Both the position numbers and the translations under genes were made by a program. 64,000 nucleotides of DNA from assembly GCA_038049695.1 (NCBI GenBank), contig CP142454.1, positions 87,566,501-87,630,500 on the forward strand, written 5' to 3'. Each line of letters begins with the position of its first letter. The stretch's first letter is position 1. The stretch comes from Cinnamomum chago (taxonomy: Eukaryota > Streptophyta > Magnoliopsida > Laurales > Lauraceae). Below, one piece after another: positions 11,301-21,889 of this stretch. A model generated the notes under the pieces. The model saw only the letters and a program-made list of their open reading frames with translations. It did no database searches and was not told where the DNA came from.

Positions 11301-13339
11301 ATCCACCTAAACAATATGGCACATCCACATAGGCTGGTACCGCAAGAAATTATGACGCTGCCATCTCATACTACATTCGAGTTGCGGTGGAAAAATGCAC
11401 GGGATATCATAGCCCGGCCGTATTTATATTACCAAGCTCTGCCTGCCATATATTGGTATCATGTACTGTCATGTGATACCCTAGTGGCGTATGTCCATCT
11501 AACCAACTCATCATGATGGCCTTACATATAAAATAGCTCTTACCAAGGGTTGTTCGTGCCAAAGCTAACTTTATATCAACCGAGTGGATGTTTTATGTGG
11601 ACTCTAAGGAACCACACAATCACATTTGTGTCTGCCTAGGCTACCCTTGCAAAAGCAAGGTTCACATATCCATCCAAGGTCCAGTATCATAGTCCAATCC
11701 ATGTCATAGCCCATACATGCCATACAGTAGATCATCATATCAGTATCCATATCCATAGTCCATCATCATATCCACCATATACAATCAATATATAGTACGT
11801 TCATGTCAGGTACCTAATCATATACACAATCCATCTACTCCATGGTTATCACATCCATCTATCCATTAAGCCACAGGATAGCCTACCTAGCCGCAGACAT
11901 TGCTAAACTGTCCTCCGTACACATTCATGATTGCCTCTAGGTCAACCTAGATCAAGATTTCTATTAATCAAGTTTAAGAACAATATGGATACATTAACAG
12001 CAAGGGAAGAGCATATAGTCATATGATGTTAACCATCAATCAAAGAAAAGAAGTATACAATAGTCCAGCCTAGGTCAATGCCACACCATCAGGTGTAAGG
12101 TCCCACTTTGCCCAAGTCAGTGCCTAAGAAAGCCTCAGATGCTAAAAGATGTGCATTTGGTGCTCTAAAGTTAATTAGCATCTTAGTCCACCGATAAACA
12201 CCAACTTGGGTTCCATTTTACAACCACAAACCCTACTTTAGGTGGCCACATGGGTTAAGGTTAAGTGCAGCCTTTAACTCATGCCTGGTCCACTCATCTC
12301 AATCCAAATGGAAGGTCAACGGAGCCTACATAATATCAAACCATAAACTAGCAGAATTTAGAATGCACGGTTCTCAGTGTATGCAGTTAAACATGTGAAG
12401 GACCGGTTGACCGGATGCACTAGGGAGTTAGATCTAGCTGTCAAGTATGTTCTTTGTCATACAGTGTACTCGGTCGACCATTTGAATACCTTAGTCGAGC
12501 TTGTACATAGGAGATCGATGGCATACACCCCATAGTCATGCCTCAATTTTGGAATTATGTAGAGTGGCTGATTGACCTGGTAACAAGGTCGGTCGACTAC
12601 CTACACTAATTAGCTGCCTGGGAACTAGCCTGTCAGGTGGTCTCGGCTATGCAGTGTACTCGGTCGACTAGGTACATGGCTAGTCGACCAACTACACTGT
12701 GGTCGCATGACAAAGCTGACAAACTAACTCTCAGTTATTTTGGAGTCTGTAGTGTCACCGGTCCTTTTGGTGAAGGGCTGGTCAATTGGGTACACAAAAA
12801 TCCCTGAATTTTTAGATTTCTAGGATTCATCCAATTCCCATCCATAATTCATCAATTCCGTCCCAAACCCTTACAAATCCATCTCCATAGACAAAAACTC
12901 CATCAAACACTATCATCTCATAATCAATGGGCCATTGATCTTCCAAATTGGGATTCACATCCATCAATGGCCAAAAATCATAAAATACAGCTTAGAGGAA
13001 GTGAAACCTACAAATCTATCATCAAATTCATCATCCATAGCAGAACTCAAAGAAATGAGGCATGCTTTCTATGCTAGATGTATATTGTACTTGCTTTTGG
13101 TCTCCAACAAGGTTCTCCTAACTCCTTGATCTATAAGATCCAAGACAAATGCTCCTAGATCCAAGCTCTAAGGTCTCCAATCAACTCAACAACCCCTCTA
13201 GTCACAGATCTCTAGAGATCTAAGCCTCCTACACCCTAAGCATATGGAGAAAAGCATAAGGAAGGAGAATTCTATGAAAGGAAGTTAGATCGAAGGAGAA
13301 CTAAGGGTAGGAGATGAGACTTACCTTGGAGATTAGAGA

Positions 13340-13620
13340 AGAAGAAGATTTTGGAGAAGAGAGAGAGAGTGAGAGAGAGAGAGAGAGATCCTTGGTTGTA
13401 GAGGGCTGGAACTAGATGAATTCCTTGTTCTTTGATGGAGAAAACGATAGATCTAGAAGTTCTTAATGGAGGTAGAGAGAATTCTTCGAGGGAATATGAA
13501 GTGGAGAAGAGAGCGAAAGGGAGGAATAAGGGGAGTGAGAGAATTCTTCGAGGGAATATGAAATGGAGAAGAGAGCAAATGCAAAAATGATCGAGAGGGG
13601 AGTGAGAGAGAGAGATGATC
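13340..13620. repeat. GA-rich simple repeat and short duplication
   Basis: A (GA)n tract at 13360-13390, and the phrase GAGAATTCTTCGAGGGAATATG at two places about 64 bases apart (13478 and 13542). It lies in the old LTR-like sequence and has no gene content. Confidence 0.6.
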
Positions 13621-14009
13621 TCCTTGGATGTGGTAGGTTAGTGATATTGGCTTTAGTTAATGGGAAATGACTAAAAAGCCCACCCTCAGTTGCTTGGTTT
13701 GTGAAGGCACTAAAGGGTACTTTGCAAAATTGGGGTTTTTTTTCAAAAATCTCCAAGAGAACACCCTCCTAATCTTAGAAATTATACCTAGGGGCTTCTA
13801 ATGAACTAATTAGCTCTAAAGAGTTCATCTAACCCCTTAACAATCCTATAAATCTAAAAAGGAACTCTAATCCTATAAACTAGGCCTAATTCATAGGAAA
13901 AGACTAAACTACTCTTACTAACCCCTATTAAAAAGGATAGATAACTATAATAAAATATAATTAGTATATAATCAGGCTAGTAAAGAGGCAGGGCCTCACA
14001 AGAATAAAT

Positions 14010-16121
14010 GTAAAACCAAACATATTTCAAGACCTCAAGGGGAAGGGGAAGGGGTCAGAGGCACAGACCCAAATATCTACTATTCGTAGTAGTAGTTTGG
14101 GACTTTTTTTTTATAATGTTATTAATACTAAACAATTACTTGTTAAAATGAATGTACTAACTAAATCACCAATTTTTTTATTTTTTATTTTTTTATTTTG
14201 CTGAAAATGAGTTTTTTTGAAGAATTTGTACAAAATGCCATATGCCCACAATTTCAAAAGATTTCTAAAAATACTATTCGAAATGATGCTATTAGGCTTT
14301 GGCAAAGTGAGAAGGAAAATATAAAAAAATAACTTTATACACAGTCCTGGTAGAATAGCTATAACTACAAATTTATAAAAATCTAGAAGTGATGATAGCT
14401 TTTTTTTGTATTACTGCCCATAACATAGATGCAAAATGGGTTATTAATAAACGAATCATAACTTTTTCTAAACTTGAATGGCCACACACTGGCCATAGAA
14501 TAAGGTTCCTTACTTTGAAAAAGCTCCAAGAATATAATATTTAAGATAAAGTTAAATATGTAGCTTTAGATAATGTAAAAAATAATCTAGCCGCTATTGA
14601 TCTAATGAAGTAGTAGATGTCACTTGCAAATTGGATAGAGGGTTCTATTTTTCAAAATAGATGTGTATGTCACATCTTAAATCTCATTGCCAAAATTGGT
14701 TTGAAACATATTTCAATGGTAACAGAAAACATTAAAAGTAGTGCTAAATCTATTCTCTCCTCCACATATAGAGGATAATTATATTTCGCAAGATGTGTGA
14801 GGCATAATGTATCACCCATAAAAATAAATTCAGATGTTGAAAAGAAATGAAATTCTATGTATAATTTGTTAAATAATTCTATTTCAATAAAATAAGTTTT
14901 GAATGAATATTGTGCTTTTAATGCAAAAGAATACTTGATGATTGAGGCACATTGGGAGTTGTGTGGCCAAATAAGAGATTCATTACAAGTTTTTTTTTTT
15001 TTATAATGCAACATTATTTTTCTCTGGGGTGTATTATCCCACCTGTAATGGAGCTCTAAATTTTTTTTTAATTAGTTTAAAATTTAAAAAATTCAGAGAT
15101 CATGTTTTACTTAATGATATTTGTAAAAAAAAGGGAAGAAAATTAAATAAATATTAGAAAGATGCTCTAGTGACATTTTGTTTGGCAGTTCCATTAGATC
15201 CTAGCTTAAAATTAACGGATGTACAACTTTTTCTTAAAGAAATAAATAATAATATGGAAAACACAAATTTAATTACTTTTTCAAATTTAAGTTCAAGATT
15301 ACGAACACTTTTTCAATTTTATTGTGACCAAATGGGTACATCAGGGGCTAGTATGGCCCCTCAACAAGTCCAACAATCAAGTGGAGTCTCTTGAAATTTC
15401 TTTCATAGCAAAATGGGCAAAGCCTCCAGGTAAAGCCAAGTTGTGACGGAGTTATCCTCATATCTTGACTTGGGTGCCTTAGAGATGCTAGATGCATCAA
15501 GTTTTAACATTTTAGCCTGGTGGAAAGCATACGAAAGTAGATTTTTTGTGTTATCCGCCATGGCTTGTGCTCTACAAATTATTCCAATGTCTTCTCTATC
15601 ATCAGAACAAGCTTTTAGTGTATGTAGACGTGTAGTGGATGACGGGAGGACGAATTTAGCTGAAAAAAATAGTGGAGTACTATGTTTCCTTACGAGACTA
15701 GTATTTTGCTAAAAAGAGAAAGTAGGAGTTGGCAGAAATTAAAGACTATGATCCAGCTGAATACATTAGCGGATTACAAGTCAATTTTTTTTCCTTTTCT
15801 TCATGGTAAATATAAAAAATATAGTCTTTCATTTTTTTTTATTCTCCAAAAAGATTGTAAAGGTTTTAAAAAGATTAAAATGACTCTCTTCTCAGTGGAG
15901 TATGTCGAGTTTGACTAAACCACTTAAATATGTGCTATACTCATCTTTCGCGTATATATATATATATATATATTTTCAATGTAATACATTTGTTTTTTAA
16001 GCCCAAAAGGTACCCAAAATAGACGGACCAGCACGACACGAAAGGCACAGAGGCACGACATATCCCAATATGACTCAGGCACGGATAGGCCAGGACCGGC
16101 ACAGTACGACTGATATCTCTA
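14010..16121 (+). mobile_element. Decayed hAT transposon with transposase remains
   Basis: Scattered frames give hAT transposase. Around 15170-15394 is the linker after the RNase-H-like core (LAVPLDPSLKL...). At 15440-15712 is the C-terminal dimerisation domain, with ELSSYLDLG, FNILAWWKAYESRFFVLSAM, IPMSSLSSEQAFSVCRRVVD and DGRTNLAE. Upstream (14150-15010) many stops and frame changes interrupt it. The right terminus looks like GATATCTCTA (16112-16121), preceded by GGCACG-type subterminal repeats; no matching left terminus was found, so it appears 5'-truncated. The element is inactive and old. Confidence 0.8.
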
Positions 16122-16556
16122 ATTGTATACATGATTGAGAAAACGTGATGGGAGTGTTGAGGTCGCATTCTGCTCACACGGTGTTAATTAAGTTTTCATC
16201 ATCTGTTTAACCGGACGGTGGGAGTGTGGGACCCATTTCTATTAAAGTAAAATTTGAGAATATATCACGCAGGGCGCACAGGTGACATTCATCTTAAATA
16301 TTCCAGATTATCATTACTTAGGCCCCACAGTAGACTTAATAGTTATAAAGATGTGTGTAATAGCTGCTGGACTCGATCAAAATTCAGAACTTAATAGAGA
16401 TGCCAATTGAAGTTCCTCGTATAACTGACTCTCTACCCGTATCCACAAACGAGCTGAGCTTTCCATTCTCTCTTATTCTTCGCAGAAACGAGCGACGTGT
16501 GAGGAAGAGAAATTCGTATAAGAGAGGGACTCCTGTCACTACTGACTACTAAAGCG

Positions 16557-16563
16557 TATAAAA
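16557..16563 (+). promoter_or_regulatory. TATA box of the I29-domain gene
   Basis: TATAAAA lies 84 bases before the first ATG (16647), and a pyrimidine-rich leader with TCTCTCTCT follows. The spacing fits a transcription start near 16590. A weaker TATA-like GTATAAG lies at 16517. Confidence 0.6.
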
Positions 16564-16646
16564 GGAGTCGTGTAGCGTTAGAAGAAGCAAGGCACTTGCT
16601 TTCTTCGGCCGCGATCTCTCTCTCTATTTTTTTCTCCCTAGAGAGC

Positions 16647-16945
16647 ATGAGCATGGCAGCAGCACAGGAGGAGGAAGGGACCTCAGAGGTGATGGCTCTT
16701 CTTGTTTCCTCTCTAGAGAGCATGGGCATGGCAGCAGCACAAGAGGAGGAGGAAGGGACCTCGGAGGAGATCGCAGCACAGGAGGAGGAGGAAGGGACCT
16801 CAGAGGAGATCGCAGCAAGGAGGAACGGACCTCAGAGGAGATCGCAGCACAGAAAGAGGAAGGGAACTCAGAGGAGATAGCAGCACAGGAGGAGGAGGAG
16901 GAGGAAGGGACCTCAGAGGAGGTCGAACCTGACTACAAGAGATCT
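16647..16945 (+). CDS. Exon 1 of I29-domain gene (minisatellite, out of frame with exon 2)
   Basis: From ATG at 16647 the frame reads MSMAAAQEEEGTSEVMALL and then repeats AAQEEEEGTSEEI. The region is a minisatellite of roughly 36-base units (GCAGCACAGGAGGAGGAAG...). One unit near 16810 is four bases short, which moves the frame: the ATG frame ends at a stop at about 16878. The frame that stays open into the donor (AGATCT|GTAACA, 16945/16946) and encodes EEVEPDYKRS is a different one. Either this copy is broken, or translation starts elsewhere. The donor is in phase 0 with exon 2 in the second frame. No upstream ATG in that frame was found. Confidence 0.5.
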
Positions 16946-17402
16946 GTAACATCTCTTTCTTTCTCTGTTTCTTTTCAATGCCCATGTTTTCAATGGCAAA
17001 GACAACCTCTTTCTTCTTCTTTTTCCTCATCAATTACCAAAAGCTCACAAATTTAGGAAATTAGATTTGTTTCCAGTTTCTATTTATTAGAATTAGGCTG
17101 AGAACTGATTACAATTGAAACCAACTGACATGATTTATAGAAATCTGGGAACAGTTGGGATCTCATGATTTGTGGGATTCTTGACAATCACAGGCTACAA
17201 AATTCAGTTTTAATAGAATTCGGTTGTAAGTTTGAGTTGTCCTGATTCGTTGGGCCTCTCTTATCTACTTGAAACCACCCAAAAAGAAAAGTCCCTCACT
17301 ATATCTCTCACTTAAATATTTCTCATATATATTTATATATATATATATATTCAAACTTGCTTCCATAAATAACATTAACATGATGTTCTCACATTATTTC
17401 AG

Positions 17403-17624
17403 GACTTGCCAATGTGGGAGAGGCATGAGAAATGGATGGCTAGCTTTGGACGTGTATATAAGGATGAAGCAGAGAAGGCACGCCGTTTGAAGATATTCAC
17501 CGAAACAGTTGAATATATAGAGTCATACAATAAACAAAAGGACGGGTCACATTATCTTGGCATCAATGAATTTACGGATCTGACACGTTCTGAGTTTTTG
17601 AGAACCTATACAATGGCTCACGGG
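17403..17624 (+). CDS. Exon 2: cathepsin propeptide inhibitor domain (I29)
   Basis: This exon has 74 codons, 222 bases, phase 0 at both ends. It reads DLPMWERHEKWMASFGRVYK, then DEAEKARRLKIF, then YLGINEFTDLTRSEFLRTYT. These are the ERFNIN-like helix and the GxNxFxD motif (GINEFTD) of the inhibitory propeptide of papain-type cysteine proteases. In proteases the propeptide occupies the substrate cleft until activation. No catalytic domain (QGxCGSCW, histidine or asparagine motifs) occurs anywhere downstream, so this would be a stand-alone propeptide-like inhibitor, a type known in plants. The acceptor is TTATTTCAG|GAC and the donor GGG|GTATGG. Confidence 0.75.
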
Positions 17625-17886
17625 GTATGGTGGCCCTTCTTTACAAACTTATTACTTTCACACTTTATTTTTCTAAATTCAGCTCGTTCCTGTGTTCGAT
17701 GCTAGGTAAAGTTTTAGGAAGTCTAACCGTTCGTTTTGATTTAATTTAATGGTTATCATCAATTCATCATCTAATCAATTTGAAGTTCAGGTCATATGTG
17801 ATCAGCATATATCATTTCCACGTTGCGATCAGCTCTGAATATAGACTGCTGTCCTATGCTAGTATGACATCTTAGTGGGTCAACTG

Positions 17887-18318
17887 TCCGGAGAGAAGAA
17901 CGGCCTCTTACCCTAGTGGTAAGAGGCGCCCAGGTCTTATCTACTTGTCCCGGGTGGCGGGCACCTTTTCTCACTCGATGCTCTAATATCTCACCAGAAG
18001 TCTACTTCCCTCACCAGAGCGTTCCCCACCTCACCCGAGGTTTACTCCCGTTACCCGAGGGTCCCTTTTCCAGAGGCCTGGGGGGGCCCAATAACCCCTA
18101 AGCTGGAATACCAAAAAACTGTCGGGGTAGAAGAACGGCCACGTACCTTAGTGGTAAGAGGTGCCCAGTTCTGACTTATCTGTCCCGGGTCTAAACACAA
18201 GCAGGCACCTTTCCTCACCACCGGCCCCCACCTCAGCTAAGGTTTACTCCCGTCACCCGAGGGCCTCCTATCCAACGGGCTAGGGGCCCCACCCCCCTAA
18301 CCTAGGATAACAAAACCC
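17887..18318. repeat. Tandem dimer of a tRNA-like SINE-type unit in intron 2
   Basis: Two diverged copies of about 210-230 bases (17887-18117 and 18119-18318) each start CTGTCNGG...AGAAGAACGGCC and end near AAAACNCTGTCGGG. Each contains TACCNTAGTGGTAAGAGG, which resembles an RNA polymerase III A box, and later a GTCCCGGGT that might be a poor B box. The internal phrase GGTTTACTCCCG is shared. The SINE assignment is tentative; no poly(A) tail is seen. Confidence 0.45.
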
Positions 18319-18383
18319 TGTCGGGTGAGATCACTTTCACAAACTCAAATGGCTCAAAATTATGGTCTTCCAAGTTATAGAGC

Positions 18384-19405
18384 TAGCAAAAACCAACTCA
18401 ACCCGCCAATCCGACCCGCATAATATAAGGGTCGGTTGCGGGTCAAGCTTTCCTAACCCGTATTTAAACGGGTCAGGTTAGGGTTAGCTCGTTTAACCTG
18501 CACAACCCGTTTGTTTTTTATTGCAGTTAAAACTTATACTCATATTTAAAACTTATTCTCATATTTAATTCTATGAAGTTTATCATTTTATTTTGATATG
18601 ATATTTTTTACTTTTTGAAAACTTTATTTTATTTCTATAGATTTTGTTATTCTATTTCAATAGTCATTATTTAAAAAATAAATATATACTATACTCATTG
18701 TATAAATAATTCCTTCTTATTTTTTTTTCTCAAGTAGACCATTTGTCAACTTACTTAAAAAATATTTTTGCATGCACTTCTCTCTTAGGAAGATTATGAA
18801 TATAAAGAAAATACAATGGATATTATATAAAAAAATCAAGTAATATCCAAGTTCATGCTAAGTTTCCACGCTATTTTCTCCTTATGCTAGCACAAGCTAG
18901 AGAGAAATGGTGAACTATGGATCATAAGCCAGGCCTAGGCCTAAATTTTCATCCCAACATTAGTTGAGCATAAGTCTGATTTAAAAATCCTATATGAAAA
19001 AAAATTAACAATAGACATATCATAACCAAAATAGAGCTTGTACAAGGTCTTAAATTGCGTTAATAAGACTTAGAAATTAATGGATTGTTCTTATAGATCA
19101 TATCTCATTTTTATAAATCAACTTATCGGTTTGAATCTAATTTAAACTTTGGGTATGGTTAATGCCTTGAAGGATTGTTAATAAATTTAGGTTTGGGTGC
19201 GAGTTATGCGGGTAAACCCGACCCGCAGTAACCCACAAGGGTTATGCGGGATAATATGGGTCAGATCGGGTTAACCCACTACGGGTGCGGGTTAGGGTTT
19301 TCTACCCATTAAGAAACGGTTCGGATACAGGTTAGGAGCATCTAACCCGTTTAATAAACTGGTCTGACCCATTTAACCCAACCCAACCCAACCCATTTGC
19401 CACCT
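18384..19405. repeat. hAT-like non-autonomous repeat rich in AACCCG/GGGTTA motifs
   Basis: Clusters of AACCCG, GACCCGC and GGGTTA flank a very AT-rich middle (18530-19180). The right edge reads AACCCAACCCATTTGCCACCTA, whose complement TAGGTGGCAAATGGGTTGGG is typical of plant hAT ends. The left edge does not give a clear inverted match, and no target duplication was confirmed. Confidence 0.35.
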
Positions 19406-19611
19406 AAATAAATCCAAATGTTTGATGCTAGGTAAAGTTTGTAATTAGAATTAAAGCTGGGTCCACCTTCAGATCAAGCACAAGCCTTACTTTAGTCAGG
19501 GCGATTATAGAAGCAGAGTAGAGATAGGTTTGGACAAATCGCTAATTGTTGTTGTAACTTAGATCTTCATTTTTGTGAGGCTGTGATCCTCTCTGTTCTA
19601 AATGTTTGGAA

Positions 19612-19790
19612 AAGAATTTTGGGTTTTGGGGTTTTTGGGGTTTGGGGTTTGAGGTTTGGGGCTGGTTTTTGGGTTTTGGCTTTTGGGTTTCGGGTGGTGG
19701 TTTTCGGGGTTTGGGGTTTGGGGTTTGAATTGGGTTTCGGGTTTGTGGTTTCGGGTTTTAGGGTGTCGGGGAAAAAAAACCCTAAACTTG
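19612..19790 (+). repeat. Degenerate telomere-like G/T tract
   Basis: About 170 bases consist almost only of GGGTTT, GGGGTTT and GGGTTTTGG units, a degenerate form of the plant telomere repeat TTTAGGG, followed by AACCCTAAAC in the reverse sense (19780s). It has potential to form G-quadruplexes. It lies inside the second intron of the I29 gene. An open frame on either strand here is an artefact of the repeat. Confidence 0.65.
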
Positions 19791-20116
19791 AGACCCAACC
19801 TGAGTTGGGGCCGAGTCCGGGTTTCAAACCCTAACTCAAACCAAAAGGAAAAGGATTATAGGGTAACATAAACTGTAGCAAGACTATGGTTAGACTGTAG
19901 TCTACTTCTCAGTTCTATGAATTCATGGACAAAATACAACAGAACATCAATTACATCAATTGTGTGAGTTTTAATCATGTAACATTTATTTAGCCAACAG
20001 TATTACCTGATCTGAATATGGCTTGAAACCATCTTTACTTTGTGATGGTTCCTATTGACTTTGACTAAAGTTTGTTACTGAGTGGGTCGTGTAAATTGAA
20101 TACATCTACATCTTAC

Positions 20117-20216
20117 TTTTTTTTTTTTTTTTTGCTGTCGGAGGGTTCCCAACCCTTTGGGCTGGACTAATCCCTCCGGGCCCAGAGGGAAGCCGGGTAA
20201 ATCCCCTGTAGCCCTA
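20117..20216 (-). mobile_element. SINE, 5'-truncated copy, minus strand
   Basis: A run of 17 T (the poly(A) tail of a minus-strand insert) is followed by a 3' SINE body with GGGAACCCTCCG, GGGCCCGGAGGGATTAG and ACCCGGCTTCCCTCTGGGC when read on the minus strand. It matches the 3' half of the fuller copy at 38402-38625. Confidence 0.75.
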
Positions 20217-20346
20217 GTTACTAGAGAAGCAAATGTAAACATGTTTTGAAAACTGATCAGGATTTAGGTGTTCGCCATTTGGTATAAATGCCAGATCCAA
20301 TTGTCTGTATTCCTATATTCATTGTGATTTGCCCAATGTTGTGCAG

Positions 20347-20412
20347 GTAAGGCGTGGGAAGGATGGGAAGGAGGAACTATATGAGTTAAATTACTTTTCT
20401 GATGATGATTAG
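20347..20412 (+). CDS. Predicted exon 3: acidic C-terminal tail of the I29-domain gene
   Basis: After a good acceptor (TTGTGCAG, 20341-20346) the phase-0 frame gives VRRGKDGKEELYELNYFSDD and D, then a TAG. Phase agreement with exon 2, a charged tail and a stop soon after the acceptor support it as the last exon. No homologue is recalled, so it remains a prediction. Intron 2 would be 2722 bases and filled with repeats. Confidence 0.5.
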   Translation, partial: VRRGKDGKEELYELNYFSDDD

Positions 20413-20966
20413 GAAAAAGATTCCGAAAATCTCAAGGCCTTGAGTAAATCCTCCATTGAGGAATAGGAATATGTGTAATGAAGATGACAATATTTTTTTA
20501 GCTTGTGGTGTTCGTCCTACTCTTTTCTTATATTTATTCCGACATTGATTTGAATGGAGATATGGTTTCTATCTTTTTATGACATTGATTTGAATGGAAT
20601 GTGGTTTGAGTTGCACTTGTCATGCTTCATATCGAATTTGTCTGTCTCTGTTTGTATACAAGCCCATTTCCGCCACCTCTGTGTTGGGTAGTATTCTCCC
20701 CCTAGTATGAATCATGTTTGACCTTACCTTAGGATTCTCAACTGCTGTTTTAACTAGAACTGGTATTGTGGGGGTATTTGATTTCCAGCTTGCCCTGTTT
20801 GTTTGTATTATAATACATAAAAATTGAATACATAAGGTGGTTAAAAATAAATATCAAAGGTGAATTTATTTAAAAAAAAAAAAAAACAACATCAAATAGT
20901 ATCTTCTTTTGATTTTATTTTCCAAGATGAAAACCTTAATTGATGTTCATTTCTAGAAACTCATCT
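20413..20966. other. Downstream flank of the I29 gene
   Basis: AT-rich, probably containing the 3' UTR. A direct repeat of TATGACATTGATTTGAATGGA occurs near 20549 and 20579, and an A-run at 20870-20886. Nothing else was recognised. Confidence 0.4.
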
Positions 20967-21034
20967 TTAGGGGACGTTTGGTAAACATCCTCACCGCGGA
21001 TTTCTCTCATTTTTTTGCGATCCTATGGAAAACC

Positions 21035-21151
21035 CACGTTTGGATCCGCATGGAAAAGCCCTTGGAGGATGCAAGGAATCGCCGTTTGCAAATATGTGGA
21101 AAACCCACAATTGAATCCGCGCGGAAAAGCCCTTGGAGGATGCAAGGAACA
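21035..21151. repeat. Two tandem units of about 78 bases within the Tourist-like element
   Basis: Both units contain GGAAAACCCAC, then a RATCCGC variant, then GGAAAAGCCCTTGGAGGATG and CAAGGAA. The second unit runs straight into the poly-C tract. Confidence 0.75.
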
Positions 21152-21152
21152 A

Positions 21153-21175
21153 CCCCCCCCCCCCCCCCCCCCCCC
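21153..21175. repeat. Poly-C tract, 23 C
   Basis: An uninterrupted homopolymer C23 (G23 on the other strand). Long A/T runs are common in this window, but a C run of this length is rare in plant DNA. Length may be unstable or affected by sequencing. Confidence 0.95.
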
Positions 21176-21889
21176 AAGATCAACTGAATCAACGCGCACG
21201 CGGAATTGAAGAGCTACAGTGTTCAAGGCGTTAATATAGGGAGACCAGTTTTTGTGTTTCTATGGGCCCCACAATCAAGATCTGAACCAGTAATAGTGTT
21301 AACAAGGTCCAAAACGGCTACCATACCAAAAATCAACCATTGATTCCATCTATAATTTGAGATATTTGCAAAACTATTGTGACCATTGATATGCCCCACA
21401 GTATTAAAAAAAAAAAAAAAGGGATTGTCCTGCAGTACGTTTTTTCCATTTTTATGATTTTTGTGGGCCTCGAAATCATCATCTGAACCGTGAATAATTT
21501 AGAGGAGATCAATTACAACTAGGGTCCCAACTTTCAACCGTAGATCTATCATCTATTTCGAGATATTTAAACGTCCATGCTCTAAAATATTAATTTTTTA
21601 ATTTATGTGGCCCCCTTTGCATGATCTGAACCGTTCAAAATATCTGAAGAGCCAAACTGGTAATGGGGTGAAAGATCAGCCCTTGATATTTCATGGATTA
21701 TGAGAAATTGATTAAAAACTTATGATTGTTGGATCACACAATTCATAGACACCATGATTCCTCTCTTCGGCCAAACTTAGAACTATTTTTAGGAAATCCT
21801 CTTGGAGGATGTGGCTTGATTCCAACATCAAAAAAAAAAAAAAACCCTCTATCCAGGGGATTCCTGTCAATTTGCCAAATGTGCCCTTA

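Larger units (their letters stand above)
30..14000 (-). mobile_element. Possible old gypsy-like LTR (solo), minus orientation, hosting the nested elements at the left of the window
   Basis: On the minus strand the sequence ending at 14000 starts TGTGAGGCCC, a start often seen in plant Ty3/gypsy LTRs. It is followed on the plus strand by AGAAT (14001-14005), and AGAAT also occurs at 26-30, next to a plausible opposite edge. Removing the solo LTR, the L1 and the CACTA leaves about 3 kb, a reasonable LTR length for the Tekay/Del type. No coding part is visible, so it would be a solo LTR fossil. The left edge is imprecise and the family is inferred from the terminus alone. The parts not occupied by younger insertions are 30-315, 1578-1658 and 11301-14000; no gene was seen in them. 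Confidence 0.35.
20970..21886. mobile_element. PIF/Harbinger (Tourist-like) non-autonomous element, 917 bp
   Basis: The terminal inverted repeats are GGGGACGTTTGGTAAA at the left and the complement of TTTGCCAAATGTGCCC at the right (13 of 16 matching), flanked by TTA on both sides (20967-20969, 21887-21889), the target preference of PIF/Harbinger. It has no transposase. Inside is a doubled 78-base segment (GGAAAACCCACR...GATGCAAGGAA), followed by a run of 23 C. Confidence 0.8.

Noticed and set aside
12410-12720. Repeated GGTCGACC/AGTCGACC words as possible regulatory sites
   Set aside because: They lie in the old LTR-like sequence, irregularly spaced, with no supporting pattern.
19567-19871. 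Open frames of 66-86 codons
   Set aside because: Produced by the G/T telomere-like tract on both strands.
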